A DNA stretch of 64,000 nt from assembly GCF_006874425.1 (NCBI RefSeq), contig NZ_VIJZ01000006.1:186001-250000 (forward strand). Direction: 5' to 3'. Position 1 is the first letter of the stretch. Every line of letters starts with the position of its first letter. A model generated the notes under the pieces. It was not told where the DNA came from. It made no database searches and saw only the letters and a list, made by a program, of their open reading frames with translations. This document shows, in pieces, positions 1 to 10,412 of this stretch. Origin of the DNA: Paenibacillus ottowii (GTDB taxonomy: Bacteria; Bacillota; Bacilli; Paenibacillales; Paenibacillaceae). The position numbers and the translations under genes were made by a program.

Positions 1-2194
<2,194 letters not shown>

Positions 2195-2288
2195 TTCATA
2201 TACACTTTCCTCTTCACAATTCTCGTCCATTGAACCTTTGCCGTTGTGCAACTGTTACTTGGCCCTGCCCATACGATGGACGAAAATA

Positions 2289-2358
2289 GGGGTGCAGTGT
2301 ACTAGTCTGCACCCCTTCCCCCCTTATGTATGGCGCCCTCACAAAGGGGCGCCCTTTT
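2289..2358 (+). terminator. Two tandem hairpins after npr
   Basis: A 9-bp perfect stem GGGGTGCAG/CTGCACCCC at 2289-2315 is followed by a second stem GGCGCCC/GGGCGCC at 2332-2353 and CTTTTCTT. The second has the form of an intrinsic terminator for npr. Confidence 0.75.
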
Positions 2359-2425
2359 CTTGTTCATCTATCTCTCAATAAAAGAAAATTGTACATTTAA
2401 ACATACTATGGACTTAAAGCAGTTC

Positions 2426-4216
2426 TTACAAAAGTAATCCGGCATCTCTTGCTTTTTGCACGGCTTCTTCTCGATTATTGACTCCCAGCTTGTCATAGAG
2501 AGTGGAAGCGTAATTTCTTACGGTGCCGTTGGATAGGTAAAGTTTCTCAGAAATTGTTTTATAACGGTTTCCTTGAGATAAAAGATTCAAAACCTCTAGT
2601 TCGCGTTTCGTTAAGCCATACTCTTCTCCATCTGACCTCGGTCCGACTGACTCTTCTTCATCATTTCCGTCCCACATTTTATGGAACAAATCTTGGTTTA
2701 TTACCGTGCCTCCCCGATAGACGAGGCGAATCGTTTCAGCCAGTTCACGCGATTCTATGGATTTCAGCAAATAGCCGTCAGCGCCGCTTCGCATGATTTC
2801 CTTCGCCCTCTCTGTATCCTGAAACGTTGACAGGATGAGGACACGAATGTCAGGCCATGTTTCCTTGATTATTTGGGTCGCACGAATCCCATCCTGATTG
2901 GGCATCTCCAAATCCATTAATATCAAATCTGGATTTAGGCTTCTGCACAATTCTACAGCTTGTTCCCCATCTTCAGCCACCCCCACTACCTGCAAGTCCT
3001 CTTGTCCGTCCAAGATGGTATGGAGACTATCCCGGATAAACGAATGATCATCGACGATACACAAGCGGATTCTTTCATCGGACAATTGTACAAGTCTAGG
3101 TAACACACATGAGATGAACGTCCCTTCGCCCTTTTCGGAGTATACAGTGACTCTCCCTTGTAACTGTGTCGCACGCTCTTTCATTGCAGTTAATCCGAAG
3201 CCATCCTTCCACTCGTCCACTCCGCGACCATTATCCTGTACATCCAATCTTGTTTGTTGTGGCTCAAAATGCAGTGACACAATGATTTCGGTGGATTGTC
3301 CGTGGCGCACAGCATTAGTCAGCGATTCCTGCAAGCACCGATAAAGCGTCATTTTCGCTTGTTTGGAGACTATGTACTCTTCCCCTATTACTCGAGTGCG
3401 TACATTTACTTTTGCATGTTTCTGGAACTCTTCTGCTAATTGTTGCAAAGTAACAGTCAAGGGAAGCGATTCTTGTGGTGAATCTATTTGATGCAAATAG
3501 GCTCTCACTTCCTCCATACTGTTACGGGCTAATTGCAATAATGAGTCAATTTTCTGCTCTCCATCTTTTGTTGCTAATTCCGTACGCAATATTTCCAACC
3601 CCATAATGATCGAGGTATAGGAATGCCCCATCGTATCATGCAAATCTTTGGAAAGTCTGTCGCGCTCCTCTAACAAAGTAATCTGCTCAATCTGAGATAG
3701 GTACTGTTCCAGCACAAGCTTCTGATTGCGTATAATTTCATTTTGGCGGTAATTAGAAACGAGTAAGTGGAAGGAAAATCCTATCGCAAAAGCCAGACCG
3801 ATTTGTGGGATAATCGCCCATAGATCTGTTCCTGGGGAAAATATTGCAACGAGCAATGGAAACAAAACAACTGTGATCGAACCAGACCAACGGAATGATT
3901 TATGAGCACTATTTGCCGCGATCATGAAAGTTGGCATTAAAAATGCAAGATATGCCGCCGGAAATAATAAGGTTAAGTAGAAGCACACTCCGCCAAACAA
4001 AACCATCTCAGTAAGCAGATAGTAGCGATAACTGAACATTAAACAAATCCAAGGTATTGAAAATGCGGCAATTTCCCAAAGAATGATGATCCAAAGGGGC
4101 ACCGTTAAATGGTCTTGGTGTTGGATAGTAGTTATCATCAATGAAAACCAGATGACAAAACGTATACAAAGCAATAACCAGTCATACCAGAGCCATTGTT
4201 TCCAGGTTGTAAACAA
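2426..4216 (-). CDS. Membrane histidine kinase fused to a NarL/LuxR-type response regulator
   Basis: One 596-residue polypeptide with a whole two-component system. Residues 1-155 hold about five membrane segments. A HisKA_3 dimerisation domain follows (phospho-acceptor His193 in DLHDTMGH), then an HATPase domain (Asn301 in LTNAVRHG, DNGRG, DGFGL) ending near 372. After roughly 12 residues comes a receiver domain (IVDDH near 387-391, acceptor Asp435 in LILMDLEMP, Lys485) and a LuxR helix-turn-helix (about 535-590). Translation starts at TTG behind AGAGGTGAT. It follows the putative-sensor gene 4 bases downstream, so the two are co-transcribed. Relatives normally have separate kinase and regulator genes; here there is no stop between them, so the DNA-binding domain would be membrane-tethered unless cleaved or re-initiated. 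An in-frame TTG at the junction gives a normal regulator start but has no obvious ribosome-binding site. Targets are unknown. Confidence 0.88.
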   Translation of the reverse strand: MFTTWKQWLWYDWLLLCIRFVIWFSLMITTIQHQDHLTVPLWIIILWEIAAFSIPWICLMFSYRYYLLTEMVLFGGVCFYLTLLFPAAYLAFLMPTFMIAANSAHKSFRWSGSITVVLFPLLVAIFSPGTDLWAIIPQIGLAFAIGFSFHLLVSNYRQNEIIRNQKLVLEQYLSQIEQITLLEERDRLSKDLHDTMGHSYTSIIMGLEILRTELATKDGEQKIDSLLQLARNSMEEVRAYLHQIDSPQESLPLTVTLQQLAEEFQKHAKVNVRTRVIGEEYIVSKQAKMTLYRCLQESLTNAVRHGQSTEIIVSLHFEPQQTRLDVQDNGRGVDEWKDGFGLTAMKERATQLQGRVTVYSEKGEGTFISCVLPRLVQLSDERIRLCIVDDHSFIRDSLHTILDGQEDLQVVGVAEDGEQAVELCRSLNPDLILMDLEMPNQDGIRATQIIKETWPDIRVLILSTFQDTERAKEIMRSGADGYLLKSIESRELAETIRLVYRGGTVINQDLFHKMWDGNDEEESVGPRSDGEEYGLTKRELEVLNLLSQGNRYKTISEKLYLSNGTVRNYASTLYDKLGVNNREEAVQKARDAGLLL

Positions 4217-4220
4217 ATTA

Positions 4221-4811
4221 TCACCTCTTAATAGCTTTAAACATGGAATGCGTGTACATTCCGACTATTTGAACTAAGCTGTTTCCAATGCGAGTATTGA
4301 TCCAGACGAGAATACACCCAGCGAGCATGACACATATAGCCTTTTCCCATGAATCTACAGCGAATCCCCATAAGTATATATCAAGATGTTGAAAAAGTAT
4401 CGGTGTAACGATAATTACGAGCGGGGCTATGTACAATATAACGGCACATATAAGGCTGATCACCCCAATAAAAAATTTCTGCATAAGCCAAAAAACGGCC
4501 CTCCAATTGCTACTATTAAGAATGGCTTCTCTCGCTTTCATCCATTTATCCCTTCCACTGTTTGTCCTTGTCAGGATTGGCTCTATCGATATATCCGTAT
4601 AAACCTTCGTCTGAATGCGTTCATATTGGACAAACGTGTGAGTTGTTCGCAACACACACGCCAACAAGGGAATGCCCACGAAGATAACCGTCATCCCCAA
4701 CGCAAATGTAATGCTGACCAAATAGAAGCAAAAATAAAACAGTCCCGATCCGAAGGTAAACAACAAAAAATAGAAATCTTGCAACCTTTTGCGAGCTGAT
4801 TCTTTCGTCAT
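4221..4811 (-). CDS. Putative sensor-domain membrane protein (PF13796-like)
   Basis: A 196-residue integral membrane protein with two pairs of hydrophobic segments (about 12-52 and 105-160) separated by a charged loop. The pattern of GSGLFYF, the GIPLL turn and WRAVFWLMQKF followed by a second membrane pair resembles the putative sensor domain that, in actinobacteria, is fused to the N-terminus of NarL-type kinases. Here it is a separate gene immediately upstream of the kinase-regulator fusion, so it probably feeds signal to it; that role is inferred from family and context. The start ATG has GTAGGAGAG upstream. The family assignment is from memory of the pattern and the ligand is unknown. 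Confidence 0.75.
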   Translation of the reverse strand: MTKESARKRLQDFYFLLFTFGSGLFYFCFYLVSITFALGMTVIFVGIPLLACVLRTTHTFVQYERIQTKVYTDISIEPILTRTNSGRDKWMKAREAILNSSNWRAVFWLMQKFFIGVISLICAVILYIAPLVIIVTPILFQHLDIYLWGFAVDSWEKAICVMLAGCILVWINTRIGNSLVQIVGMYTHSMFKAIKR

Positions 4812-4874
4812 GTGATTCTCTCCTACTCTTTATTTTATTTGCTAATATGTTATGAATTGCCCTTTGAATCTAAC

Positions 4875-4911
4875 TTGTTATCTGTCACATACGGTAGTGT
4901 CAAAGTGTCAT
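4875..4911 (-). promoter_or_regulatory. Promoter of the sensor/kinase operon with tandem AGTGTCA repeats
   Basis: On the minus strand a TTGACA -35 (4898-4903) lies 17 bases from a weak -10 TAACAA (4875-4880). The -35 is embedded in a tandem 8-bp direct repeat on the plus strand, AGTGTCAA (4896-4903) and AGTGTCAT (4904-4911), with a related CTGTCA at 4882-4887. Direct repeats over the -35 suggest a binding site for the operon's own LuxR-type regulator or another factor. The rest of 4812-5040 shows nothing else clear. Confidence 0.5.
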
Positions 4912-5040
4912 ATTTGTAGGTCATGACTATAAAAACAAGCCGTACTAAGCTCTTTTTTTTGTCATGCATTAGAAGATTGATCCTTTACTTCCGCTCGATT
5001 TAACCTTTGGCTATTATGCTCTGCCGATTAGACATAAGTA

Positions 5041-5089
5041 AAAAAACGCTGTTCTTTCCTTATAGTTATAGGAAAGAACAGCGTTTTTT
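5041..5089 (-). terminator. Strong intrinsic terminator, 19-bp perfect stem
   Basis: Perfect 19-base arms at 5041-5059 and 5071-5089 with A and T runs built into the stem, so it can work in both directions. It lies 70 bases past the stop of the minus-strand gene at 5158-5856. Confidence 0.9.
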
Positions 5090-5157
5090 CATCCCTGTTT
5101 AGGGTCTGAGGTATTCTAACATCATTACCATAAATAAAAGCTGTGTATATTTATTAT

Positions 5158-5856
5158 CTATGATGTTCCCATCGCAATCCAGAGAATCCATCCCTCACAT
5201 ATCTGACCCGATTGTCTACGTTCCACTGTGAGCACTGCCGAATTCCTCTGGCGATGTGTAACAGACACCGTCATACCCGGTACGCTCGCATTAGCGGTGA
5301 TGGCATATTGTGTGTCTATAAAGGGCTTCTCAAATCCAACGTTTACTTCACCTGTAACCGCCTGTGCAGGTAGATAAAAAGAAATGCTGCCACATTGGGG
5401 TGAAGTCGCTTTGTGAAAAGCTATATCTTGCTCAGGCAATTGCATTCGCTGCTTTGGACGCTGTCTTCCTTCCGCGATATGAATACTGGTTATGGAACAA
5501 TCCAGTAATGAATCTTGCTCGTTCTGATCTTCCGTCTTCATAGACGTCATGTCGTTATCCGTTCCGTATTCGGTATCTGACTCAGGCACAGACAACAGCA
5601 GCACAGAGGCTCGATTCATCTGCATCGCTTCCTCCAGCGTTTTGGGAAGCTTATGCTTTCTCCATGCTGCTTCCTCTATAGCTTGAATCGGTTCTACAGG
5701 AACAGCTGCAATTGTCGTTCCACGCTGAGTGGGTCTGTGACTGCCAGCAGGCGATGTCGCCTTCTCCTTGTTTACACGGGGAGAGGGAACTGTATTGGAA
5801 AGGTTACGCCGGGCTATTTTTTTATCCTTAGGGCTAGGATTCGTGCGATGGTTCAT
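5158..5856 (-). CDS. Unknown two-part protein beside spore-envelope genes
   Basis: A 232-residue protein I do not recognise. The first 70 or so residues are basic, Pro/Ser/Thr-rich and probably disordered; a middle part (about 75-135) is acidic. The last 95 residues look like a compact beta-rich domain (GSISFYLP, GEVNVGFEKPF, MTVSVTHRQ, ending GWILWIAMGTS). The closing pattern of a G-x-V-x-V-x-F strand and a W-I-A-x-G end recalls small beta-sandwich lectin-like or tail-fibre domains, but this is only a resemblance. There is no signal peptide. The start is supported by AAAGGAGCG. It is the last gene of the minus-strand pair with the glycosyltransferase, next to a YheC/YheD gene, so a spore-surface role is possible. 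Confidence 0.7.
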   Translation of the reverse strand: MNHRTNPSPKDKKIARRNLSNTVPSPRVNKEKATSPAGSHRPTQRGTTIAAVPVEPIQAIEEAAWRKHKLPKTLEEAMQMNRASVLLLSVPESDTEYGTDNDMTSMKTEDQNEQDSLLDCSITSIHIAEGRQRPKQRMQLPEQDIAFHKATSPQCGSISFYLPAQAVTGEVNVGFEKPFIDTQYAITANASVPGMTVSVTHRQRNSAVLTVERRQSGQICEGWILWIAMGTS

Positions 5857-5969
5857 GATGACCGCTCCTTTGACACGAGAGTGAACAGCGGGTGCTCCGC
5901 TTCATTCACCCAGGTGGGAATCATGGCCTAATGCCTATGAGGTAGCCTATGCACGTAACCACGACCATG

Positions 5970-7133
5970 TCACTCAGTTGCGCAGTCTGTTATGATTTGA
6001 GCCCAGCGTTGTGCAGAGTGCTGCCATAAAAATTGTCTCCGCACCTCGTCCAGCCCGGCTTCTCCCATCTGTTGCCGTAGCCCGGGCTGCTGGAGCAACC
6101 TGATGATGGCGTCAGCCATTTCTTGCTCACCGCGTGACGGATAAACAAGCCAGCCTGTCTTGCCGTGCTGTATAACCTCCGGAATACCACCGATTCGTGA
6201 TGCTACCACAGGCACCCCTGCCGCCATGGCTTCGAGATTGACCAGCCCGAAGGCTTCAGCTTCAATTGAAGGAACAGCCGTCACATCGGCTAACTGATAT
6301 AACGAGGCCAATGCTGGATGCGGCACATAGCCCAGGAAATGCACATGCCTCCCCAGCCTTAGTTTACGTATCTGCCGATACAATGCCGCCGTATACGGCG
6401 TGAGACGGTCGTGACCGTAATAGGCACTACCGGCTATGAGCAGCAACACGTCCGGACAGGTATGGACGACACGCCGCAGGGCCTTCAGCAGCCGATGAAC
6501 TCCCTTCCCTGGCACCAATCGGCCTGTATATAACACGATTCGACGGCCTGACCAGCCGAAATCGTCCAATCGCGCCGACCTGAGCGCTTCTGCTGCAGGG
6601 GTCCACCGTGGCAGGAAATCGCCGGGATGAATCCCCAGCTTGTTGATGACGATGCGTTCCCTGACCGCATCGGGACTGTCAGCGGCCACGGTTGCCCCCA
6701 AATACGCACTGTTCACAATAATGCGATTCATCGCGAGCAGTATCCTACCCATGTCCTTTCGTTTGAGGTGAGGCTCCCGGATGAACGTGGTGGAATGCAA
6801 AGTCAGCACAACTTTGCGATCGGGCAATGCCTCGCGAATGGCATACGCAAATGCGGGGCGGTTGTGTACATCGATTACCGCAGGTAACCATCTCTTCAAA
6901 TCAGCAATTACCTCGCGAATATAACCCGCTCCCCGCGTATAGCGCATACAAGGAATTCCGTCAACATCGCCGTGATCCGGTGTTTCTGCCCCTTTTATGC
7001 CATAGATCTGCGCCTGAAGCTTATGGCTAGCTAGCGGTACCATGTGAGCAATTACCCGCTCCACTGAACTGCTGCGGGGCGAAGGTATAACAAAAGAGCC
7101 CGGTGTAATGACTGCTACCTTCAGTCTCTGCAT
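5970..7133 (-). CDS. GT4-family glycosyltransferase (spore-coat CotSA-like)
   Basis: A 387-residue GT-B glycosyltransferase. The N-terminal half has the acceptor-side signature VITPGSF...SSVERVIA. The C-terminal half has the nucleotide-sugar site: LYTGRLVPGKG, GYVPHPALASLYQLADVTAVPS, the E-x7-E region EAFGLVNLEAMAAGVPVVASRIGGIPEVI, then GKTGWLV. No membrane segments. ATG at 7133 is chosen because AGGTGAGG precedes it; a GTG at 7154 behind AAGGA is possible and would add seven residues. It lies divergent to a YheC/YheD gene, and similar pairs in Bacilli act in spore-coat polysaccharide. Sugar and acceptor cannot be read from sequence. Confidence 0.88.
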   Translation of the reverse strand: MQRLKVAVITPGSFVIPSPRSSSVERVIAHMVPLASHKLQAQIYGIKGAETPDHGDVDGIPCMRYTRGAGYIREVIADLKRWLPAVIDVHNRPAFAYAIREALPDRKVVLTLHSTTFIREPHLKRKDMGRILLAMNRIIVNSAYLGATVAADSPDAVRERIVINKLGIHPGDFLPRWTPAAEALRSARLDDFGWSGRRIVLYTGRLVPGKGVHRLLKALRRVVHTCPDVLLLIAGSAYYGHDRLTPYTAALYRQIRKLRLGRHVHFLGYVPHPALASLYQLADVTAVPSIEAEAFGLVNLEAMAAGVPVVASRIGGIPEVIQHGKTGWLVYPSRGEQEMADAIIRLLQQPGLRQQMGEAGLDEVRRQFLWQHSAQRWAQIITDCATE

Positions 7134-7339
7134 CACCTCACCTACTTTCCTCACCTTATTCCTTCACCCTTCAACACCCATCTTGTATCATATCGTTTCC
7201 TGCTTTGAAAGGTGCTTGATTTACTACTTTGGGCATACCGCAAGGCTAGCGTCCATGCCTGGCCGACCTTTGATACATATGATGGACTAGAACCATAGTA
7301 TGGTCAGTTGGAATGACGATAAGGAGGGCGGACATACTC

Positions 7340-8467
7340 ATGTTGCATGTCGGCGTCATGCTCAACCCGGCAACTTATCGGGGCATTCCCGTCATGAAGA
7401 CGCGATATGAATCCATCGCCAATTACGAAGAGGCCGGATTAAGTCACGAGTTAATCCCCTGCTTTCTTCGTCTGGAAGATATTCATATATCGACCGGAAC
7501 ATGCCGGGCTTTTGTTAAAAACGGCAACGAGTATCGGCAGATGACTCTTCCGTTGCCGCCAGTCATCCACAATCGGACTCTCTATCGGCAAAATGAAAAT
7601 GCCCGCGACATCAACAAGCTGGTACACAAGGGATTTTATATTTTCAATGAACAAAATCGTTTTCGCAAAGACCATATACATGCAATTCTACAGGAAGACC
7701 CTCTGCTGCATCCCCACCTCCCCAAAACATTACAGGGCAACCTGTCCTCCATCCGTACCTTGATGGAGCAGACGGGGGATGTTGTAATTAAACCTAGCAG
7801 CGGCAGCGTGGGTAGAGGAATTATGCGGCTGAATCATTCCAGCGGAAGCTGGACATTGCAATGCGCTCATCCAACGATACCTGAACGTTGGTCCACCCTG
7901 CGGTTAAAAGTCGGAGAACTCCCTTTATTTCTGCATAAGCGACTGATGCATGTGCCTCATATCGTACAACAAACCATTCCGCTTGCTCTGTACGACAATC
8001 GTCCATTCGATATCCGTGTGACGGTTCAGCGCGGATATGGCGGAATTTGGGGGGTGACAGGCATGTTTGCAAAAATTGCACCATCCCACACTTTTGTCTC
8101 CAATGTAGCCCAGGGCGGTACGGCACGTTCCCTACCCGAGGTGTTATCACGAACAGAGACAGTTCAAAACTCAAACATAGCCCGGCTCATGAATGAGCTA
8201 GAAAGACTCTCCTTGCAAATCGTCCATCGATTGGCACAACACCTGCCCCATCTCGCCGATGTCGGACTGGATCTGGGCATTACGCATGAAGGCAAGATTG
8301 TTTTTATCGAATGCAATGGTCGTGATCAGCGCTATGGCTTCAGCCAGGCAGGGATGATTAATGTCTGGAAAGAAACGTACGCTCAGCCGATGGCTTACGC
8401 TCGCTGGCTTCTCGAACGACTATCTTCGTCAGGCACCGAACGTTCACCAGGCCGTCCCCTGTATTGA
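7340..8467 (+). CDS. YheC/YheD-family ATP-grasp protein (spore-coat associated)
   Basis: About 375 residues. An N-terminal part (VGVMLNPATYRG, then RTLYR at the end of the first domain) precedes an ATP-grasp core: GDVVIKPSSGSVGRGI for nucleotide binding, RPFDIRVTVQR, and the C-terminal metal/ATP site VGLDLGITHEGKIVFIECNGRDQRYGF. The family is associated with endospores; the ligated product is not known. AAGGAGG at 7321-7327 is 12 bases from the chosen ATG, a little far; the in-frame ATG at 7313 lies upstream of that site and has none of its own. The end overlaps no gene; psd starts 88 bases on, so the two may be co-transcribed. Confidence 0.88.
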   Translation: MLHVGVMLNPATYRGIPVMKTRYESIANYEEAGLSHELIPCFLRLEDIHISTGTCRAFVKNGNEYRQMTLPLPPVIHNRTLYRQNENARDINKLVHKGFYIFNEQNRFRKDHIHAILQEDPLLHPHLPKTLQGNLSSIRTLMEQTGDVVIKPSSGSVGRGIMRLNHSSGSWTLQCAHPTIPERWSTLRLKVGELPLFLHKRLMHVPHIVQQTIPLALYDNRPFDIRVTVQRGYGGIWGVTGMFAKIAPSHTFVSNVAQGGTARSLPEVLSRTETVQNSNIARLMNELERLSLQIVHRLAQHLPHLADVGLDLGITHEGKIVFIECNGRDQRYGFSQAGMINVWKETYAQPMAYARWLLERLSSSGTERSPGRPLY

Positions 8468-8555
8468 TTTACGTCACATTCTGTGTCAATATAGTTCAGA
8501 GCGGCCGGACAGGTTCCGGCCAAGACGGCTCGGATATGAACAAGGGGGATCTGTA

Positions 8556-9353
8556 ATGGCAAAACAGTGGCTGCGGCTTATGACGGAGCTATCATCGCGC
8601 AAGTGGGTGTGCCGGATTGTGGGCTCCTTCGCGCAAAGCGGTGCAAGCCGACTTTTTATCCCCACCTTTATACGTACGTACCAGATCCAGACGCATGAGG
8701 CGGAACAGGATTGGAAAGAATATCGCTCCCTGAACGCCTATTTTACACGCAAATTAAAAGCGGGCATGCGCCCGATTGATACGAACGCCGAGGTGATGAC
8801 CAGTCCGGTGGATGCACGGATTACTTTTACCGGCCCAATTACGTCCGGCACTCTTTTGAATGTCAAGGGACAAGACTATACGCTGGAAGAGCTTCTTAAC
8901 CGCTCTCCGCGTCTTGAGAAATACACACACGGCTATGCTTTTGTGCTGTATCTGAGCCCGACAGATTACCATCGCATTCATGCACCGGTATCCGGTACAC
9001 TGGTTGAGAAGGAGCATCTGCGCGGCAAAGTATATCCAGTGAATGACTTCGGCTTGCAGCATATGAGGGGAGTTCTTAGCCGCAATGAACGACAGATTAC
9101 GTACATTGCCCACGAATATGGTGAAGTCGCGGTCGTCAAGGTTGGCGCAATGAATGTGAGCAGCATCAAATATACAGATGAAAAAGCGATCTCATGGACA
9201 AAAGGCGACGATCTCGCCTATTTCGAATTTGGCTCAACCGTCGTTTTGCTAACTGAAAACGGCACGTTTGAGCCCGACCCCGCATTGAAGCTGGGGGATG
9301 TGGTGAAAATGGGACAACGTCTTGGCAGCTTTCGGCACGATTCCAAAGCCTAA
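8556..9353 (+). CDS. psd: Phosphatidylserine decarboxylase proenzyme
   Basis: A 265-residue membrane-associated enzyme converting phosphatidylserine to phosphatidylethanolamine, the usual length for the bacterial short form. Family motifs are present: the SPVDAR region near the first third, HGYAFVLYLSPTDYHRIHAPVSG, and the self-cleavage site FGST near the C-terminus, whose Ser becomes the pyruvoyl group. The ATG at 8556 is set by AAGGGGG seven bases upstream; the longer open frame from 8361 overlaps the preceding gene and is not needed. It stands between the YheC/YheD gene and a terminator. E. coli has LGST at the cleavage site; the Phe variant is not expected to matter. Confidence 0.95.
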   Translation: MAKQWLRLMTELSSRKWVCRIVGSFAQSGASRLFIPTFIRTYQIQTHEAEQDWKEYRSLNAYFTRKLKAGMRPIDTNAEVMTSPVDARITFTGPITSGTLLNVKGQDYTLEELLNRSPRLEKYTHGYAFVLYLSPTDYHRIHAPVSGTLVEKEHLRGKVYPVNDFGLQHMRGVLSRNERQITYIAHEYGEVAVVKVGAMNVSSIKYTDEKAISWTKGDDLAYFEFGSTVVLLTENGTFEPDPALKLGDVVKMGQRLGSFRHDSKA

Positions 9354-9376
9354 ATGACAGATTGTAACAAAAGAAT

Positions 9377-9412
9377 GAAAAAGGCCCCAGCGTAACTGCT
9401 CGGGTCCTTTTT
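9377..9412. terminator. Bidirectional terminator between psd and the AraC gene
   Basis: AAAAAGG-CCC (9378-9387) pairs with GGG-CCTTTTT (9402-9412) with one mismatch. A and T runs on both sides suit the convergent psd and AraC-family genes. Confidence 0.75.
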
Positions 9413-9446
9413 CATTATCTTTTGTATTCGTCATGCGTTAATAGCC

Positions 9447-10232
9447 TTATCGAATTTCAGACGGACTTTTTCCTGTATACTGCTTGAATTGGCGGCTGAA
9501 GAAAAAGATGTCACGGTACCCGAGAGCCTCTGCCACCTCGGTTACATTCATTCCGGCATGCAGCAATAGATGCTGCGCGCGCTCAATCCGCATGCTGATA
9601 ATATGAGATTGCACGGAAACACCCAGCAGCTCCTTGAATTTTATCGAAAAATAACGCGGTGACAGCCCTGCACGTGCTGCCAAATCCTCGACTCGATGAG
9701 GAAGTCCCGGATGCTGGCGCACGTAGTTGGCCGTTTCCCGAATGACTTCGGTCAGCTGGTTACTGGCCTGTTGCTCCTGCGGTTCCTTACGGTCTGCACG
9801 TAGCAGATGAATCATCAGTTGCTTCAGGATCAACCTGCCTTCCTCGTCAGCTCCATAGGCACGTTCCAGACGTAGACGGACATATCTGGCAAGCATGTGC
9901 TCCACCTCGAACGTTTCCTCCAGCATACGGTAGCTGGCTGGAATTTGCTTGGGTTGCTCGGTGAGATCAAAATGAATATAAGTAAGTATGAGCGGCTTTT
10001 GCGGATTATGTGTGGCACGGGTATCGTCTCCTGGCTTGAACAGAAAGCAACTGCCCTTGCTCACCGGATAGGCTTCCCCATTTAATACAACCGTTCCTTC
10101 TCCGCTCCATACATAAAATAAATCATAGTTTGGCATCGGCTTCTCGCGTACCTGCCATTTCCAGCCCGGCTCGCACACGATTTTGGCAAAGGCCGGCAGC
10201 AGGATAAACGATGACGCAGATGTATCCAGCAA
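9447..10232 (-). CDS. AraC-family transcriptional regulator with cupin sensor domain
   Basis: About 261 residues. A cupin-like N-terminal domain (YDLFYVWSGEGTVVLNGEAYPVSKGSCFLFKPG pattern) likely binds a small ligand, often a sugar. The C-terminal double helix-turn-helix is clear (LPHRVEDLAARAGLSPRYFSIKFKELLG, then MNVTEVAEALGYRDIFFFSRQFKQYTGKSPSEIR). The start is uncertain: a GTG at 10241 directly abuts AAAGGAG, while the TTG at 10232 has eight bases of spacing and is preferred. It is divergent from the aminotransferase gene and ends at a shared terminator with psd. Its target is unknown; divergence makes the aminotransferase one candidate. Confidence 0.88.
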   Translation of the reverse strand: MLDTSASSFILLPAFAKIVCEPGWKWQVREKPMPNYDLFYVWSGEGTVVLNGEAYPVSKGSCFLFKPGDDTRATHNPQKPLILTYIHFDLTEQPKQIPASYRMLEETFEVEHMLARYVRLRLERAYGADEEGRLILKQLMIHLLRADRKEPQEQQASNQLTEVIRETANYVRQHPGLPHRVEDLAARAGLSPRYFSIKFKELLGVSVQSHIISMRIERAQHLLLHAGMNVTEVAEALGYRDIFFFSRQFKQYTGKSPSEIR

Positions 10233-10348
10233 AATCTGCACCTCCTTTTGTTCATCTCTGGTTGTCCTGTTATCCCGTTATTTTATAATATAAGCGCAGC
10301 GCCACGATTAAGCAAAAAATCTGCTTTTGCGGCCCCTGATGCTTGTGC

Positions 10349-10377
10349 GTGACGCTTACCGTGTGTAATGCTATAAT
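10349..10377 (+). promoter_or_regulatory. Sigma-A promoter of the aminotransferase gene
   Basis: GTGACG (10349-10354), 17-base spacer, TATAAT (10372-10377). An upstream TG makes an extended -10 (TGCTATAAT). It lies about 35 bases before the chosen start codon. Confidence 0.6.
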
Positions 10378-10412
10378 ATGTAATCAAAATGACTTGGAAG
10401 GATGAAACGGGA

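Noticed and set aside
2986-3174. Overlapping frame at the kinase-regulator junction as the true start of the regulator
   Set aside because: Its frame is not that of the receiver domain; the receiver is in the same frame as the kinase.
8361-8555. N-terminal extension of phosphatidylserine decarboxylase
   Set aside because: It overlaps the YheC/YheD gene in another frame; the ATG at 8556 has a strong site and gives the normal length.
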